Numbered from the stretch's first letter, positions 1 to 7,262 are shown. The stretch: DNA of 64,000 nucleotides from Bdellovibrionales bacterium (GCA_019750295.1 JAIEOS010000017.1:40530-104529), one strand, 5' to 3'. Notes: generated from the sequence alone by a model not told the origin. Numbers and translations: made by a program.

Positions 1-78
1 TTCCCACGTCCAATACGAAGTTGAGCTGTCTTCATACTGTATTGCATTCCACATATGCGCTGATTCGTGAGCGGCCAC
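1..78 (-). pseudogene. Continuation of the interrupted peptidase: HESAH zinc-motif segment after the in-frame stop
   Basis: Reading on past the TAG at 79-81 in the same frame gives VAAHESAHMWNAIQYED and further open codons to base 1. HESAHMWN fits the HExxHxWN zinc-binding helix of the M61 glycyl-aminopeptidase family. Because the motif starts three codons after the stop and the frame is intact, a single nonsense change (or sequencing error) in a once-continuous gene is the simplest reading. The 3' end of the gene is beyond the window, so other lesions cannot be judged. Confidence 0.6.
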
Positions 79-951
79 CTAGGCGACAGGCTCAAAATCT
101 TCAGGCTGCTGGCCCTTATTCAGATAGCCGCTTCCAAAAATTCGCATCAGGAACATCCCAGGTAGCGCATCACCACTTGCTCCGTGCTCGTATCCGGGGG
201 TGGCGGGTATGTGTCTGACGAAAATGACCGGAGTGAAATCAAGATCGCCAAATCTCTGCCTATAAAAATCAAGGATTCCTGAGAGATTCTTGGAGAGATA
301 CTTGGTGATTTTTGATGGCAGGCAGCGATCAAAGAGAAAGTTAAACCCGTTAATCTTTCTGAGCCGCTCACGTCCAAAATAAACATATACGCCGCGTGCT
401 CCAGCGGGACTGACTAAATACAGCGCGGAATCGCTTTCACGATTGAGGAGTACGAGTCGCTCACTGGAATGAGGCACAAACGTAAATTCTAGGTTCGCTT
501 GACGCTGCTCAACGGCGCCGTTCTTTTTGATCCACACGGAGATTGCGAAGTGCTCAGAAAAAACAGCTCGAGACTGACCCTGGAATTTCTGAATGAACTG
601 ATAGCCATATCGGTCTGAATTGTTTGAATCAAAAGGGATCAATAGATTTGCCAGCCTGAATTCATGCGCTTCATTTACGCCGCGAACGATATCAACTTTG
701 TCTCCGGCAAATTTAATATCTGCTTCTCCGATTGAATTGGGAAGCACGTTCCACTGGGTAGAACGGAATCCACCGTCCTGTCGCACGAACGCAAAGGCAT
801 AGACCGATTGCGGGAATTCGTAGCGCAGAGTCCAATTTGGGTAGTTTGTGTTATGGTCCAATACCACCCTTACGGAAATCGGCTCCTGCGCCATTGCCAC
901 ATTGGCGCCGCCGAGGAGTAGTAAAAGTATGAGAACAGTTGCGATTTTCAC
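79..951 (-). CDS. Exported M61-like metallopeptidase, N-terminal part ended by an in-frame TAG
   Basis: The protein begins with a strong signal peptide (core ILLLLLGGANVAMA). I place the start at the GTG at 951, preceded by GTGAG; a GTG at 981 in the same frame is the alternative. The body has no motif I recognise until the C-terminus, where VIFVRHIPATPG and a Gly-rich stretch resemble the lead-in to the catalytic helix of M61/M1-type peptidases. Translation stops at TAG (79-81). The same frame stays open to the window edge and immediately encodes HESAHMWN (see 1-78). The visible CDS is therefore probably a truncated product that lacks its zinc site. The M61 assignment rests on the HExxHxWN motif and is moderate. 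The remainder lies outside the window. Confidence 0.6.
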   Translation of the reverse strand: MKIATVLILLLLLGGANVAMAQEPISVRVVLDHNTNYPNWTLRYEFPQSVYAFAFVRQDGGFRSTQWNVLPNSIGEADIKFAGDKVDIVRGVNEAHEFRLANLLIPFDSNNSDRYGYQFIQKFQGQSRAVFSEHFAISVWIKKNGAVEQRQANLEFTFVPHSSERLVLLNRESDSALYLVSPAGARGVYVYFGRERLRKINGFNFLFDRCLPSKITKYLSKNLSGILDFYRQRFGDLDFTPVIFVRHIPATPGYEHGASGDALPGMFLMRIFGSGYLNKGQQPEDFEPVA

Positions 952-1175
952 AATGATCTCACTAGCACCTTGTTGCTTCACCTGTCCATGAATCGAATCT
1001 TTGAAGCCAGGCTTGCATGTATTTGCGAGATGGCTTGCTGCTGAGCACGAAGCTTGACCGCCGAATTTTGATTTTTTCCATCCAAAAGGATCAAATTGTT
1101 TTCGTCCGTGAGCATGGGCCGTACAATATAGCGGCTGATGAACCTGTTTTTAAATGACGCTTATAGTAATCTCGG

Positions 1176-1203
1176 GCAGCCTGGTAGCTCGTCGGGCTCA
1201 TAA
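1176..1203 (+). other. Initiator tRNA (fMet, CAT) fragment: D-arm and anticodon loop
   Basis: These 28 bases match, as I recall the sequence, the D-arm and anticodon 5' half of proteobacterial initiator tRNA, including CCTGGTAGCTCGTCGGG and the CTCATAA anticodon loop. The acceptor 5' strand upstream does not match. The bases after the loop (GCCCA instead of CCCGA) break the anticodon stem, and no T-arm follows in register. It is therefore a tRNA remnant, not a functional gene, and could mark an old integration or recombination point. Confidence 0.6.
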
Positions 1204-1390
1204 GCCCAACGAATATTTGGTACTTTGTACAGCTGTTTATGCCTTTAGAACTGGTGGAGAACAAGTTCTCAAACTTCAAATTTGTTTTCCACTCAAAAAC
1301 TAAATATGACTGAAATTAACTGTTTAGAAGTGTAAAATTCTCTAAAATCGCGGTTCGAAGGTCGCCCGCTAGTGGGCACCACACTCCGCG

Positions 1391-1417
1391 GTATTCTGAA
1401 TACCGTATACAGAATAC
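1391..1417. repeat. Paired 13-nt dyads (GTATTC-n-GAATAC)
   Basis: GTATTCTGAATAC at 1391-1403 is followed after one base by GTATACAGAATAC at 1405-1417. Each 13-mer is an odd-length palindrome (the second with one mismatch), and together they can form a 13-bp hairpin. A second pair built from the same 13-mer lies at 2713-2746. They could be repeat-borne hairpins or paired operator half-sites. Confidence 0.6.
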
Positions 1418-1496
1418 TGAATTCCGTAGAGAATTTTGGTTCGAGAGCCTTAAAAACAATAGCCTAATTTCTTTAGTAGCTGTAATAGCTTCTCAT

Positions 1497-2552
1497 ATGA
1501 AGTTTGAGTGGCTCTTTTTAGTAGCATTTCTTCTTTCTTGTTCAACCAGACCGACGGAGCCTATTGATCCACCGCTTAAATCTATTTCAATTGGTAATCT
1601 GAAAAATATAATCTTTGATAGTCATGTGGGTCGTCCGCAATATGAAACTGATGCGGTTCATTCGTTTAAGTGTTCTACAGGTTCTGGTGCTACAGCCCTT
1701 ACATCGACCTCGAGTGAAAAAGATTATGTGGATTTCTTTTGTTCCAAGTATCGAGCATATATTCCGTATGTTGAAGCTCTGTTTGAGAATAGGATCTTAT
1801 TCGCTACTCAAAAAAAATATGCTGAAATACAAATTCTTTGGGGAGATGCAATTTACCAAACTAGCCCTGATGTTTACGTGATCAGAAAATCCCACCCAAT
1901 CGACGCCAATGTCATTTTTCATGAACTTGGCCATAGGCTGTCTTGGTTGTTGGTGAACGACTTGAATATCCCTCTAGACGAGACTGGCTTTTTGAATATC
2001 GGTTTAATAGATTACCTTGCAGCGTCCGTTGCAAATGACCCGGTACTTGCAAAAAGCTTTGCGCCACCTATCTTCGTTAGAGATATACGTCTGAAGAAAA
2101 GATATCCCAATGACCTTGCATATTTTAGCGACTTGAGCAAAAAATTTTACTCTACTTACGCAAAAGATTTCAATCTCAACCCTTATCACAAAACTTTTTA
2201 TGACATGTTCATAAAAATGGCTAGCGAAAATGAAAAGTTGATTGAAGGACACACTTCAGGAATGATTATTTCGCATCTTCTTTGGGACTTGAGAGAAAAG
2301 TACGGGGCTGACAAAATGGATAAAATTGTCGCCAAGTCCATACTTCGCTTGAAAGATCTGCCGAGCTTTAGAAAGATGTATTTAAGAAATCTCTCGGAAA
2401 AAGAATTTTCAGAAAAGAAAATACAATGGTTTGATTTCTTGGCTTCGCTGGCAGTTACCATCAAGGAAACCGAGAGCTGCAACTCCGTATTAAAAACAAG
2501 TGAGGATGCTGGATTTAAGATGGTTTCTAAATTGAACTTTAAGTGCGATTAA
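1497..2552 (+). CDS. Lipoprotein with HELGH zinc-peptidase-like motif
   Basis: This 351-residue protein has a short signal sequence ending in a lipobox (LLSC, Cys 15), so it is predicted to be lipid-anchored. Residues 138-150 contain VIFHELGHRLSWL, an HExxH helix typical of zinc metallopeptidases. A downstream Glu/Asp-rich helical region could supply the third ligand, but I cannot pick it with certainty. I do not recognise the family. No strong Shine-Dalgarno sequence precedes the ATG. The coding sequence is AT-richer than most of the window, consistent with accessory origin. It lies between two repeat units. The 3174-4469 gene also encodes a lipoprotein with an HExxH motif, but the two proteins show little other similarity by eye. 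Confidence 0.75.
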   Translation: MKFEWLFLVAFLLSCSTRPTEPIDPPLKSISIGNLKNIIFDSHVGRPQYETDAVHSFKCSTGSGATALTSTSSEKDYVDFFCSKYRAYIPYVEALFENRILFATQKKYAEIQILWGDAIYQTSPDVYVIRKSHPIDANVIFHELGHRLSWLLVNDLNIPLDETGFLNIGLIDYLAASVANDPVLAKSFAPPIFVRDIRLKKRYPNDLAYFSDLSKKFYSTYAKDFNLNPYHKTFYDMFIKMASENEKLIEGHTSGMIISHLLWDLREKYGADKMDKIVAKSILRLKDLPSFRKMYLRNLSEKEFSEKKIQWFDFLASLAVTIKETESCNSVLKTSEDAGFKMVSKLNFKCD

Positions 2553-2572
2553 AATTCCAACTCGCAGGTGCA

Positions 2573-2688
2573 GTTCGAGTTTGCCCGGCCAGGGGTTGCG
2601 ATAAATCGCCAACGTTTGCCTCATATCGAATTTAAGCACAAAGCTCCAAGATGGCGGTTCGATAATCGTCAAGCAAGGGGCACCAAAT
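2573..2688 (+). repeat. Dispersed repeat, copy A (~116 bp)
   Basis: The unit starts GTTCGAGTTTGCCC and ends with about 60 bases nearly identical to those at 4567-4626 (core CACAAAGCTCCAAGATGGCGG, then TAATCGTCAAGCAAGGGGCA). The middle differs between copies. Copy A also contains a small hairpin at 2595-2613. Both copies have the same orientation and bracket the genes at 2755-4469. A minus-strand frame through it reads PPSWSF but is probably not a gene. Confidence 0.7.
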
Positions 2689-2712
2689 TTCGCTTGCGCG
2701 AAATTTAAGACA

Positions 2713-2746
2713 GTATTCAGAATACCGGTACCTGTATTCTGAATAC
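2713..2746. repeat. Perfect 13-bp inverted repeat of GTATTCAGAATAC
   Basis: GTATTCAGAATAC (2713-2725) and its exact reverse complement (2734-2746) flank CGGTACCT. As at 1391-1417, each arm is itself an odd palindrome. The site lies just downstream of the stop codon of the minus-strand four-helix-bundle gene. It could act as a hairpin at that transcript's 3' end, though no T-run follows. Confidence 0.65.
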
Positions 2747-2754
2747 AGGGATTG

Positions 2755-3081
2755 CTACAGTTTACTGTTTCCGATTTCTGTGATTTTCGATTGAATAAGT
2801 TTATAGATGCTCGCTCCTAAATGATCTGCCGTTGTCAGCACTTTTTCGTCTTCAATTTTCGCCATCTTAAAAATTGTCTGACATTCTTTGAGTGAAGCGT
2901 AAGCTGTTTGGTAGAATCTGCGCTTTTCCTTCGGAGAAGGCTTGGCATTTCCCTCCGAGAGATTGAGTGGGATGGACGCTGCCGCCCGAATCACTTGATC
3001 GCGTAGGTGTCCAGTTATTTTAAGATGCTCAACAATGTTATAAAATTCCACAGCCAGATCTAACGTTCTAAATGTTTTCAT
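2755..3081 (-). CDS. Four-helix-bundle protein of the 23S rRNA intervening-sequence (IVP) type
   Basis: The product is 108 residues. FRTLDLAVEFYNIV, then LRDQVIRAAASIPLNLSEG, then RFYQTAYASLKECQTI give the recognisable order of the four-helix-bundle family (TIGR02436/S23-type) found in 23S rRNA intervening sequences and near diversity-generating elements (avd). The start is the ATG at 3081, preceded by AAAGGAG; an upstream in-frame start at 3126 lacks such support. The family binds nucleic acid or forms pentamers, but its cellular role is unclear. Here it is free-standing: no rRNA, reverse transcriptase or variable repeat is nearby. Confidence 0.85.
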   Translation of the reverse strand: MKTFRTLDLAVEFYNIVEHLKITGHLRDQVIRAAASIPLNLSEGNAKPSPKEKRRFYQTAYASLKECQTIFKMAKIEDEKVLTTADHLGASIYKLIQSKITEIGNSKL

Positions 3082-3173
3082 AATCAACTCCTTTATTTTG
3101 TGAGCTTGCAATACCAATGCTCTCAAAAAAAGGAGGTCCGATATTCAACAGCGCGAATAATCCGATTACCGAA

Positions 3174-4469
3174 TTATATTTTCTGAACCGTAAAATGGTT
3201 TTTCTTTTTAATCAATTTCCAACCAGGATTGAGCTTTAACTCCCACTCTGTTCCTCTTGCTGTTGTTTCCGTAAACTCCGTGGGTGGGCTTACCGTGACG
3301 GATACTATTCTGTTATTCTTCTTCAAATAGGCCCCGTCAGTCACAACCAGTGTACCCCAGACATCGCGAAGATCATAAGTGACATAAATGATTTCGCTTT
3401 TACTGACAGATAGTATTCCGTAAGGATTAAACATTCCCATTGGCTTTTGAAGACGAATCCTCAATTTTGAGTTTTTATTTATTTTTTTTAAATATTTTGA
3501 AATTTTCTCTTTAGTTTCAACAGCTCTTTGATGTTCAAACTGAATGATGTTTGAATTTTCATATTGTTGCAAAATAGACGCACTCAGCGACTTTCCATCT
3601 TGAGGCATTGTAATTTTAAACAACTCCTCGGAAGTTTTTGCAAAACTCCTATTTTTAGAAAATTGCGATTTCCAATTTATGTCCTCGGCATCAAAGAGAA
3701 GTCCATAAAGTGGTCCTGAATAATAAGCAGATGATCTCGCGAGACTGAAAACCTCTGGAATAGCCTCGAGCCTTTTTTGAAGATAATCGATTGTTTCTAG
3801 CGATGAAGATCCTCGCAACTTCGTCCCTGTGTATTCCGCTAAACCTTCATTGATCTCTAGCGCCTCTTCATTCTTCTTCGCATCTGGAAATAAAGAAAAT
3901 CTTTTGTTTCGTAAATGGAGAGCCACCTGGAGATGTTCTTTTCTACGACTTTCATCAGTCAAAGCTTTGAGCAAAGCATTCCACTCTAAACGGATTAGAA
4001 CTCGAGCCTGCTCCTGGTCCAAGTGATCGTTAAACGCGCCATCCATCGGAAATCCGATTTCTGCTTGAACAGAATGAAAGGCCTCATGAAACATCAACTG
4101 CTCTCTTAGAATTTTATCTTCGGGCAGTGGCCATAAAACCATTGACCAGGAACGCCCTCCCCAATGGATGGACGTGTTGGCATAAATGGGATCTCCATAA
4201 TAAGTGCCTGCGTACATGTCTCCGACTTTATTAAATTGGCCCTTAGGATCCTGTTCGCTGCTAACAGCTTGCAATTTCTCACGGTCCACAATGATCATTG
4301 GTACGCAAAGGGACCGCCCCCAAGTCGTCGCTCCCTCTTTAGCGCAATTTATTTTGTAGTCACGTAGATATTGTATCGCCAAGGTTTCGAAATTAGATCG
4401 AGTAGATTCATTCGAACTTGTTGCACACCCAACTAGGCTGAAAAGTAAAAGAAACATCATTATTTTCAT
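3174..4469 (-). CDS. Lipoprotein with HEAFH metallopeptidase-like motif
   Basis: This 431-residue protein carries a signal peptide and lipobox LVGC (Cys 15). Around residue 128, QLMFHEAFHSVQAE gives an HExxH motif. INEGLAEYTG further on (about residue 208) resembles the downstream Glu-containing helix (ExLAEY) that supplies the third zinc ligand in gluzincin-like peptidases. That pairing makes a lipid-anchored zinc peptidase plausible, though I do not recognise the family. There is no clear Shine-Dalgarno sequence. The gene lies between repeat copies A and B with the four-helix-bundle gene downstream on the same strand (92-bp gap). It is AT-rich like the other lipoprotein of this region. Confidence 0.75.
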   Translation of the reverse strand: MKIMMFLLLFSLVGCATSSNESTRSNFETLAIQYLRDYKINCAKEGATTWGRSLCVPMIIVDREKLQAVSSEQDPKGQFNKVGDMYAGTYYGDPIYANTSIHWGGRSWSMVLWPLPEDKILREQLMFHEAFHSVQAEIGFPMDGAFNDHLDQEQARVLIRLEWNALLKALTDESRRKEHLQVALHLRNKRFSLFPDAKKNEEALEINEGLAEYTGTKLRGSSSLETIDYLQKRLEAIPEVFSLARSSAYYSGPLYGLLFDAEDINWKSQFSKNRSFAKTSEELFKITMPQDGKSLSASILQQYENSNIIQFEHQRAVETKEKISKYLKKINKNSKLRIRLQKPMGMFNPYGILSVSKSEIIYVTYDLRDVWGTLVVTDGAYLKKNNRIVSVTVSPPTEFTETTARGTEWELKLNPGWKLIKKKNHFTVQKI

Positions 4470-4520
4470 ATTTTGCTTATATGTCGATTGCCCTTTTAAG
4501 CCACCAAAATAATCGGATTA

Positions 4521-4626
4521 GTTCGAGTTTGCCCAACCTCCGGCGGCGCGTAAAACAGCCAGATTAAATTTAAACACAAAGCTCCAAGATGGCGGATCGA
4601 TAATCGTCAAGCAAGGGGCACCAAAA
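4521..4626 (+). repeat. Dispersed repeat, copy B (~106 bp)
   Basis: Starts GTTCGAGTTTGCCC, like copy A. From about 4567 to 4626 it matches copy A with only a few substitutions (for example GGATCGA for GGTTCGA). The central 30-40 bases diverge. It has the same orientation as copy A and lies in the promoter-side gap of the 3174-4469 gene. Confidence 0.7.
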
Positions 4627-4688
4627 TTAAAACCTCAGGAACTCCAGTAGTTTTGCAGATAAACCAGGAAGAGGGTTCCGAGTTTGTT

Positions 4689-5366
4689 TTAAGAAATGAT
4701 CTTGGAATTGGTTAAGTCTGGAAAATAAATGACGGATCGATTGTTTTTACCGGTATCAATTTCGAATTCAATATTCCATTTCGAAGATTCTGATTTCTTA
4801 ATTTTCAGAGCATCTGTCTTAGGCAAGAGCTCCAATAAGGAGGGTGAAGCCACGTAATCTTGGGGAGTCGAAATCGTAATTTTATCGATCTCTTCCAACC
4901 CTAGATCTGATTGCAGACGTCCTCTTTTTTCATGTGTCCATTCTGCAGGTGATACGACTGAAATTGCTTTGAAGATCATTGGGTGGATTGGATTTTTACT
5001 ATCCTCAGTAACTCTAATTGATTTCCCTGTCGGCAAATAGGTTGGCTTAAAATCCCAATGTGGTGTTTCAATTTCGATATTGCTTTCAGTATTTCGATAC
5101 GCGATTCCAAATGGACACGTCGAGCTTGTCATCCATTTTGATCTTTCATACAAGCCCGTGGCTTTGATTTGTTCAGAAAGAATTTCGCTTTCATCTTCTA
5201 GCCAGATGAATTCCAAAAACATGTTGTTAAAAGCATAACAAGAGTTAGCAGTGCCTTGCCCTAAATGTCGTCTTGTGTAAGTTTCAGTGAGTCCTAGTGT
5301 CTTTAAAGTTTGTAAAGTGTCTGATTCTTTCCGAATAAACATAAAAATGTGATCAATAAAAATCAT
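4689..5366 (-). CDS. Glyoxalase-like (VOC superfamily) protein
   Basis: The 225-residue protein opens with IDHIFMFI, the usual first strand of vicinal-oxygen-chelate proteins, where the His is normally a metal ligand. It continues with an NMFLEFIWL strand carrying a Glu that would be the next ligand. The overall pattern fits the PF13468 glyoxalase-like group. Nothing points to a substrate. It has no signal peptide and is probably cytoplasmic. GGGG lies five bases before the ATG. It stands alone between repeat copy B and the motif at 5413-5440. Confidence 0.7.
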   Translation of the reverse strand: MIFIDHIFMFIRKESDTLQTLKTLGLTETYTRRHLGQGTANSCYAFNNMFLEFIWLEDESEILSEQIKATGLYERSKWMTSSTCPFGIAYRNTESNIEIETPHWDFKPTYLPTGKSIRVTEDSKNPIHPMIFKAISVVSPAEWTHEKRGRLQSDLGLEEIDKITISTPQDYVASPSLLELLPKTDALKIKKSESSKWNIEFEIDTGKNNRSVIYFPDLTNSKIIS

Positions 5367-5693
5367 AAGACCCCAAATTAGAATACGTTTTTAAAATAGG
5401 TGAGGCAAGCGATTCGAAACTCCTCCAATTGGTCGCACCATTCTATCCATTTCAGTTCTAGATTTCTGTGCCTGCGTTAGTTATTCATTCGTATGGGCGC
5501 CCTCCTTATTTTCTCGGTTTTGTTGGTTTCTACGAGCTTTAATCACTTGTAAAAATTAAAAAAAAGCGTGCCGAGGGATTAAGAACTCGCGGTAAGTAAT
5601 TCACATCTGAGTGTTGGGATCGTGTTAGAAATGCGTAGAGAGCTATCCTAAGCTAAAAACATATGATAACCCGCTCAATACAGGAGGTTTTAT
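5367..5693. other. Intergenic stretch of 327 bases
   Basis: No gene seen. It holds a 28-nt TTCGAAA...GCACCA segment at 5413-5440 with the same spacing as the motifs at 1354-1381, 2658-2685 and (as ATCGA) 4596-4623. The rest is plain AT-rich sequence that presumably carries the promoter of the secreted protein at 5694. The far end has a good ribosome-binding site, AGGAGG, at about 5682. Confidence 0.5.
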
Positions 5694-6080
5694 ATGATCA
5701 AATCTATCTTCGTCTCTTTGGTGCTATTTTCGGCCAGCGCTCAGGCTTATGACTCAAAACCCATTCCAATCGGCTTTAAAAGCTGCGATTTTATCGCAGA
5801 TCGCCAATTGGTGGCTCTCGACTTCTCCAGCTCCAACGTTGCGATTGTTTCCGCCAATGGCAAATCAACCCCCACTGTGGTGGTTAATGGTGAAGCGATC
5901 GGTATTCCCTATGGCTACGAGTGCGACGATGCCGAATTCTGCACTGAAGATGTGCGATTTGAATTGGTTGCAGTGGGAGAAACATTCCTTCAAGTGAATT
6001 ATGGTAAGAGCGGTGCGTGGATCAAAGGAACCCTCAATGGGCAATCCGTTTCGGCGACTGCAGGGCTCTGCCGTTATTGA
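5694..6080 (+). CDS. Small secreted protein of unknown function
   Basis: The 128-residue product has a clear signal peptide (SLVLFSASAQA, cleavage before YDSKP). The mature part is about 110 residues with four or more cysteines (KSCDF, YECDDAEFCTED, GLCRY), suggesting disulphides in the periplasm or outside. An AGGAGG ribosome-binding site precedes the ATG. A rho-independent terminator follows, so it is monocistronic. The family is not recognised. Confidence 0.75.
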   Translation: MIKSIFVSLVLFSASAQAYDSKPIPIGFKSCDFIADRQLVALDFSSSNVAIVSANGKSTPTVVVNGEAIGIPYGYECDDAEFCTEDVRFELVAVGETFLQVNYGKSGAWIKGTLNGQSVSATAGLCRY

Positions 6081-6113
6081 GCGCGTCTCGGGTCGTCGGC
6101 ACTAACTAAATAG

Positions 6114-6140
6114 AGGGCCAATGTCTGGCCCTTTCTTTTA
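6114..6140 (+). terminator. Rho-independent terminator after the 5694 gene
   Basis: AGGGCCA (6114-6120), loop ATGTC, TGGCCCT (6126-6132), followed by TTCTTTT. It is correctly placed 34 bases after the stop codon. Confidence 0.85.
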
Positions 6141-6190
6141 ACAATGTCGAAGTGCCGGTCCGTAGGCAAATAACAATTATTTATTTTAGA

Positions 6191-6550
6191 TTATTGTTTG
6201 AGAGGAGCGAGAGATGCATCTTTGCATGAGTTCGCTTCCGTTGCGGGGACGAAGTCATAGAGATAAACGATAGCTTGGCCATTAAGAGCATTGTAACTAC
6301 CGATGTCTAAATATCTGTAGGATCTGACCAATCGAGTATGGATACTTTTATCAGAGGTTGTACATTTCCGTACTAAATCTCCAGGGGAGGATGCTGAAAC
6401 TTGGAGAGCTTGGGAAATCTGAGGAAGGCCATTGATCCAGGTTCCGTAATTTTCTGTAACCACGCACGTCGCTTCACAATAAATACCTCCTGCAAAGGCG
6501 TTAGGGCTTACGACGATCACTAAAAACAAAGCTCCAAAAAGACTTTTCAT
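6191..6550 (-). CDS. Small secreted cysteine-containing protein
   Basis: The 119-residue product has signal peptide MKSLFGALFLVIVVSPNAFA and a mature part with cysteines in YCEATCVV, RKCTTS and SCKD. I chose the ATG at 6550 over the one at 6562 because the GGAGAG that overlaps the upstream ATG is well spaced for the downstream one. No family is recognised. It is convergent with the 5694 gene. Confidence 0.7.
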   Translation of the reverse strand: MKSLFGALFLVIVVSPNAFAGGIYCEATCVVTENYGTWINGLPQISQALQVSASSPGDLVRKCTTSDKSIHTRLVRSYRYLDIGSYNALNGQAIVYLYDFVPATEANSCKDASLAPLKQ

Positions 6551-6736
6551 TTTTCTCTCCATCTCTATCTCGGTCGGTAAGACCTATTCGGGCGGAAAAC
6601 TAGCAGGCAGGTACGGATCGCGCAAATTAAAAGAAACCGGCCTCGGTTACTCATATAAATATAACTATTTATGGAAAAATTACCACACTCATGTGTTGCG
6701 GAAGAGAGCCGATAGGGCTACGACAGCTCGTTCGCG

Positions 6737-7183
6737 TTATTTTTGAATGTAGTCGAAGACGATTCCTCTTCCGGATTTGACTTTCCCCTTTGAGATTTTA
6801 CTGATGCTTCGGTTATCTTTCTCTATTAATCGAATCAGTTCGGGGATCTTTTTCGCCTCAGATTGCGGGTCGTATTTGGCGCTCCATAAAACCATCTCGA
6901 AGAGTAGGGGAATGAGATCGAGTCCTTTTTGAGTGAGCCGGAATATGTCGGTTCGCGCGTCGTCTTGGTTTTCTGATTTTTCGAGGATGCCTGAGTCTAT
7001 CAGCATTTCGAGTCTTGAGGCCAGCAGGTTCGTGGCAAATCCTTCCTCGGACTTTAGGAATTCGCCATAGGATTTCTTTCCCCTAAAAACGATGTCACGA
7101 AGAATGAGGAGCGTCCATTTGTCACCAAAGAGTTCGAGCCCAAAATTCACTGGGCAGTGAGATCTTAATTTGCGCCTCTTCAT
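6737..7183 (-). CDS. HxlR-family transcriptional regulator
   Basis: CPVNFGLELFGDKWTLLILRD is the characteristic N-terminal segment of HxlR-type winged-helix regulators. It is followed by FLKSEEGFATNLLASRLEML (recognition helix region) and a wing with DDARTDIFRLTQKG. The Cys near the N-terminus is the residue that senses oxidants or electrophiles in some members. I prefer the ATG at 7183; the longer frame starts at a GTG (7204) that lies inside the palindrome at 7197-7225. The gene is divergent from the SRPBCC gene and probably controls it and itself through that palindrome. Confidence 0.9.
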   Translation of the reverse strand: MKRRKLRSHCPVNFGLELFGDKWTLLILRDIVFRGKKSYGEFLKSEEGFATNLLASRLEMLIDSGILEKSENQDDARTDIFRLTQKGLDLIPLLFEMVLWSAKYDPQSEAKKIPELIRLIEKDNRSISKISKGKVKSGRGIVFDYIQK

Positions 7184-7196
7184 TCCCTGATTAAAA

Positions 7197-7225
7197 CATT
7201 TCACTTGAAAAAATCAAGTGAAATG
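7197..7225. promoter_or_regulatory. Perfect 12-bp inverted repeat, probable HxlR operator
   Basis: CATTTCACTTGA, five A's, then the exact reverse complement TCAAGTGAAATG. It sits between the divergent HxlR and SRPBCC genes, where a dimeric regulator would bind. The binding partner is inferred from position only. Confidence 0.7.
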
Positions 7226-7262
7226 TTAGGTTCCCCAAAAACCAAGTTACAAGGAGTCTATC

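Larger units (their letters stand above)
952..1496. other. Intergenic stretch of about 545 bases with a tRNA fragment and dyad repeats
   Basis: I see no convincing gene here. A 62-codon minus-strand frame (1091-1279) reads antisense through the tRNA-like piece and looks spurious. The stretch holds the initiator-tRNA-like fragment at 1176-1203, a small dyad GAGAAC-aa-GTTCTC near 1257-1270, a TTCGA...GCACCA motif of 28 nt at 1354-1381, and a double GTATTC-n-GAATAC dyad at 1391-1417. It probably also contains the promoter of the downstream lipoprotein gene, but no clear -10/-35 pair stands out. Confidence 0.6.

Noticed and set aside
1091..1279. 62-codon minus-strand frame
   Set aside because: It runs antisense through the tRNA-fMet fragment, which is a common source of spurious small proteins.
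1176..1381. Initiator tRNA gene interrupted by a self-splicing intron
   Set aside because: The anticodon stem is broken right after the loop, the acceptor strands do not match, and the GGTTCGA segment at 1352-1358 cannot form a T-arm with the bases that follow.
2490..2672. 60-codon minus-strand frame containing PPSWSF
   Set aside because: It lies over the end of the lipoprotein gene and repeat copy A. The second repeat copy does not keep a comparable full frame, so this is repeat sequence rather than a gene.
2755..3081. Diversity-generating retroelement accessory gene (avd)
   Set aside because: The protein fold is compatible, but no reverse transcriptase, template repeat or variable repeat is found nearby.
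1354..5440. Classical integron attC sites
   Set aside because: No GTTRRRY/RYYYAAC core pairs could be placed at the repeat ends and no integrase gene is in the window, so only the looser term cassette-like is used.
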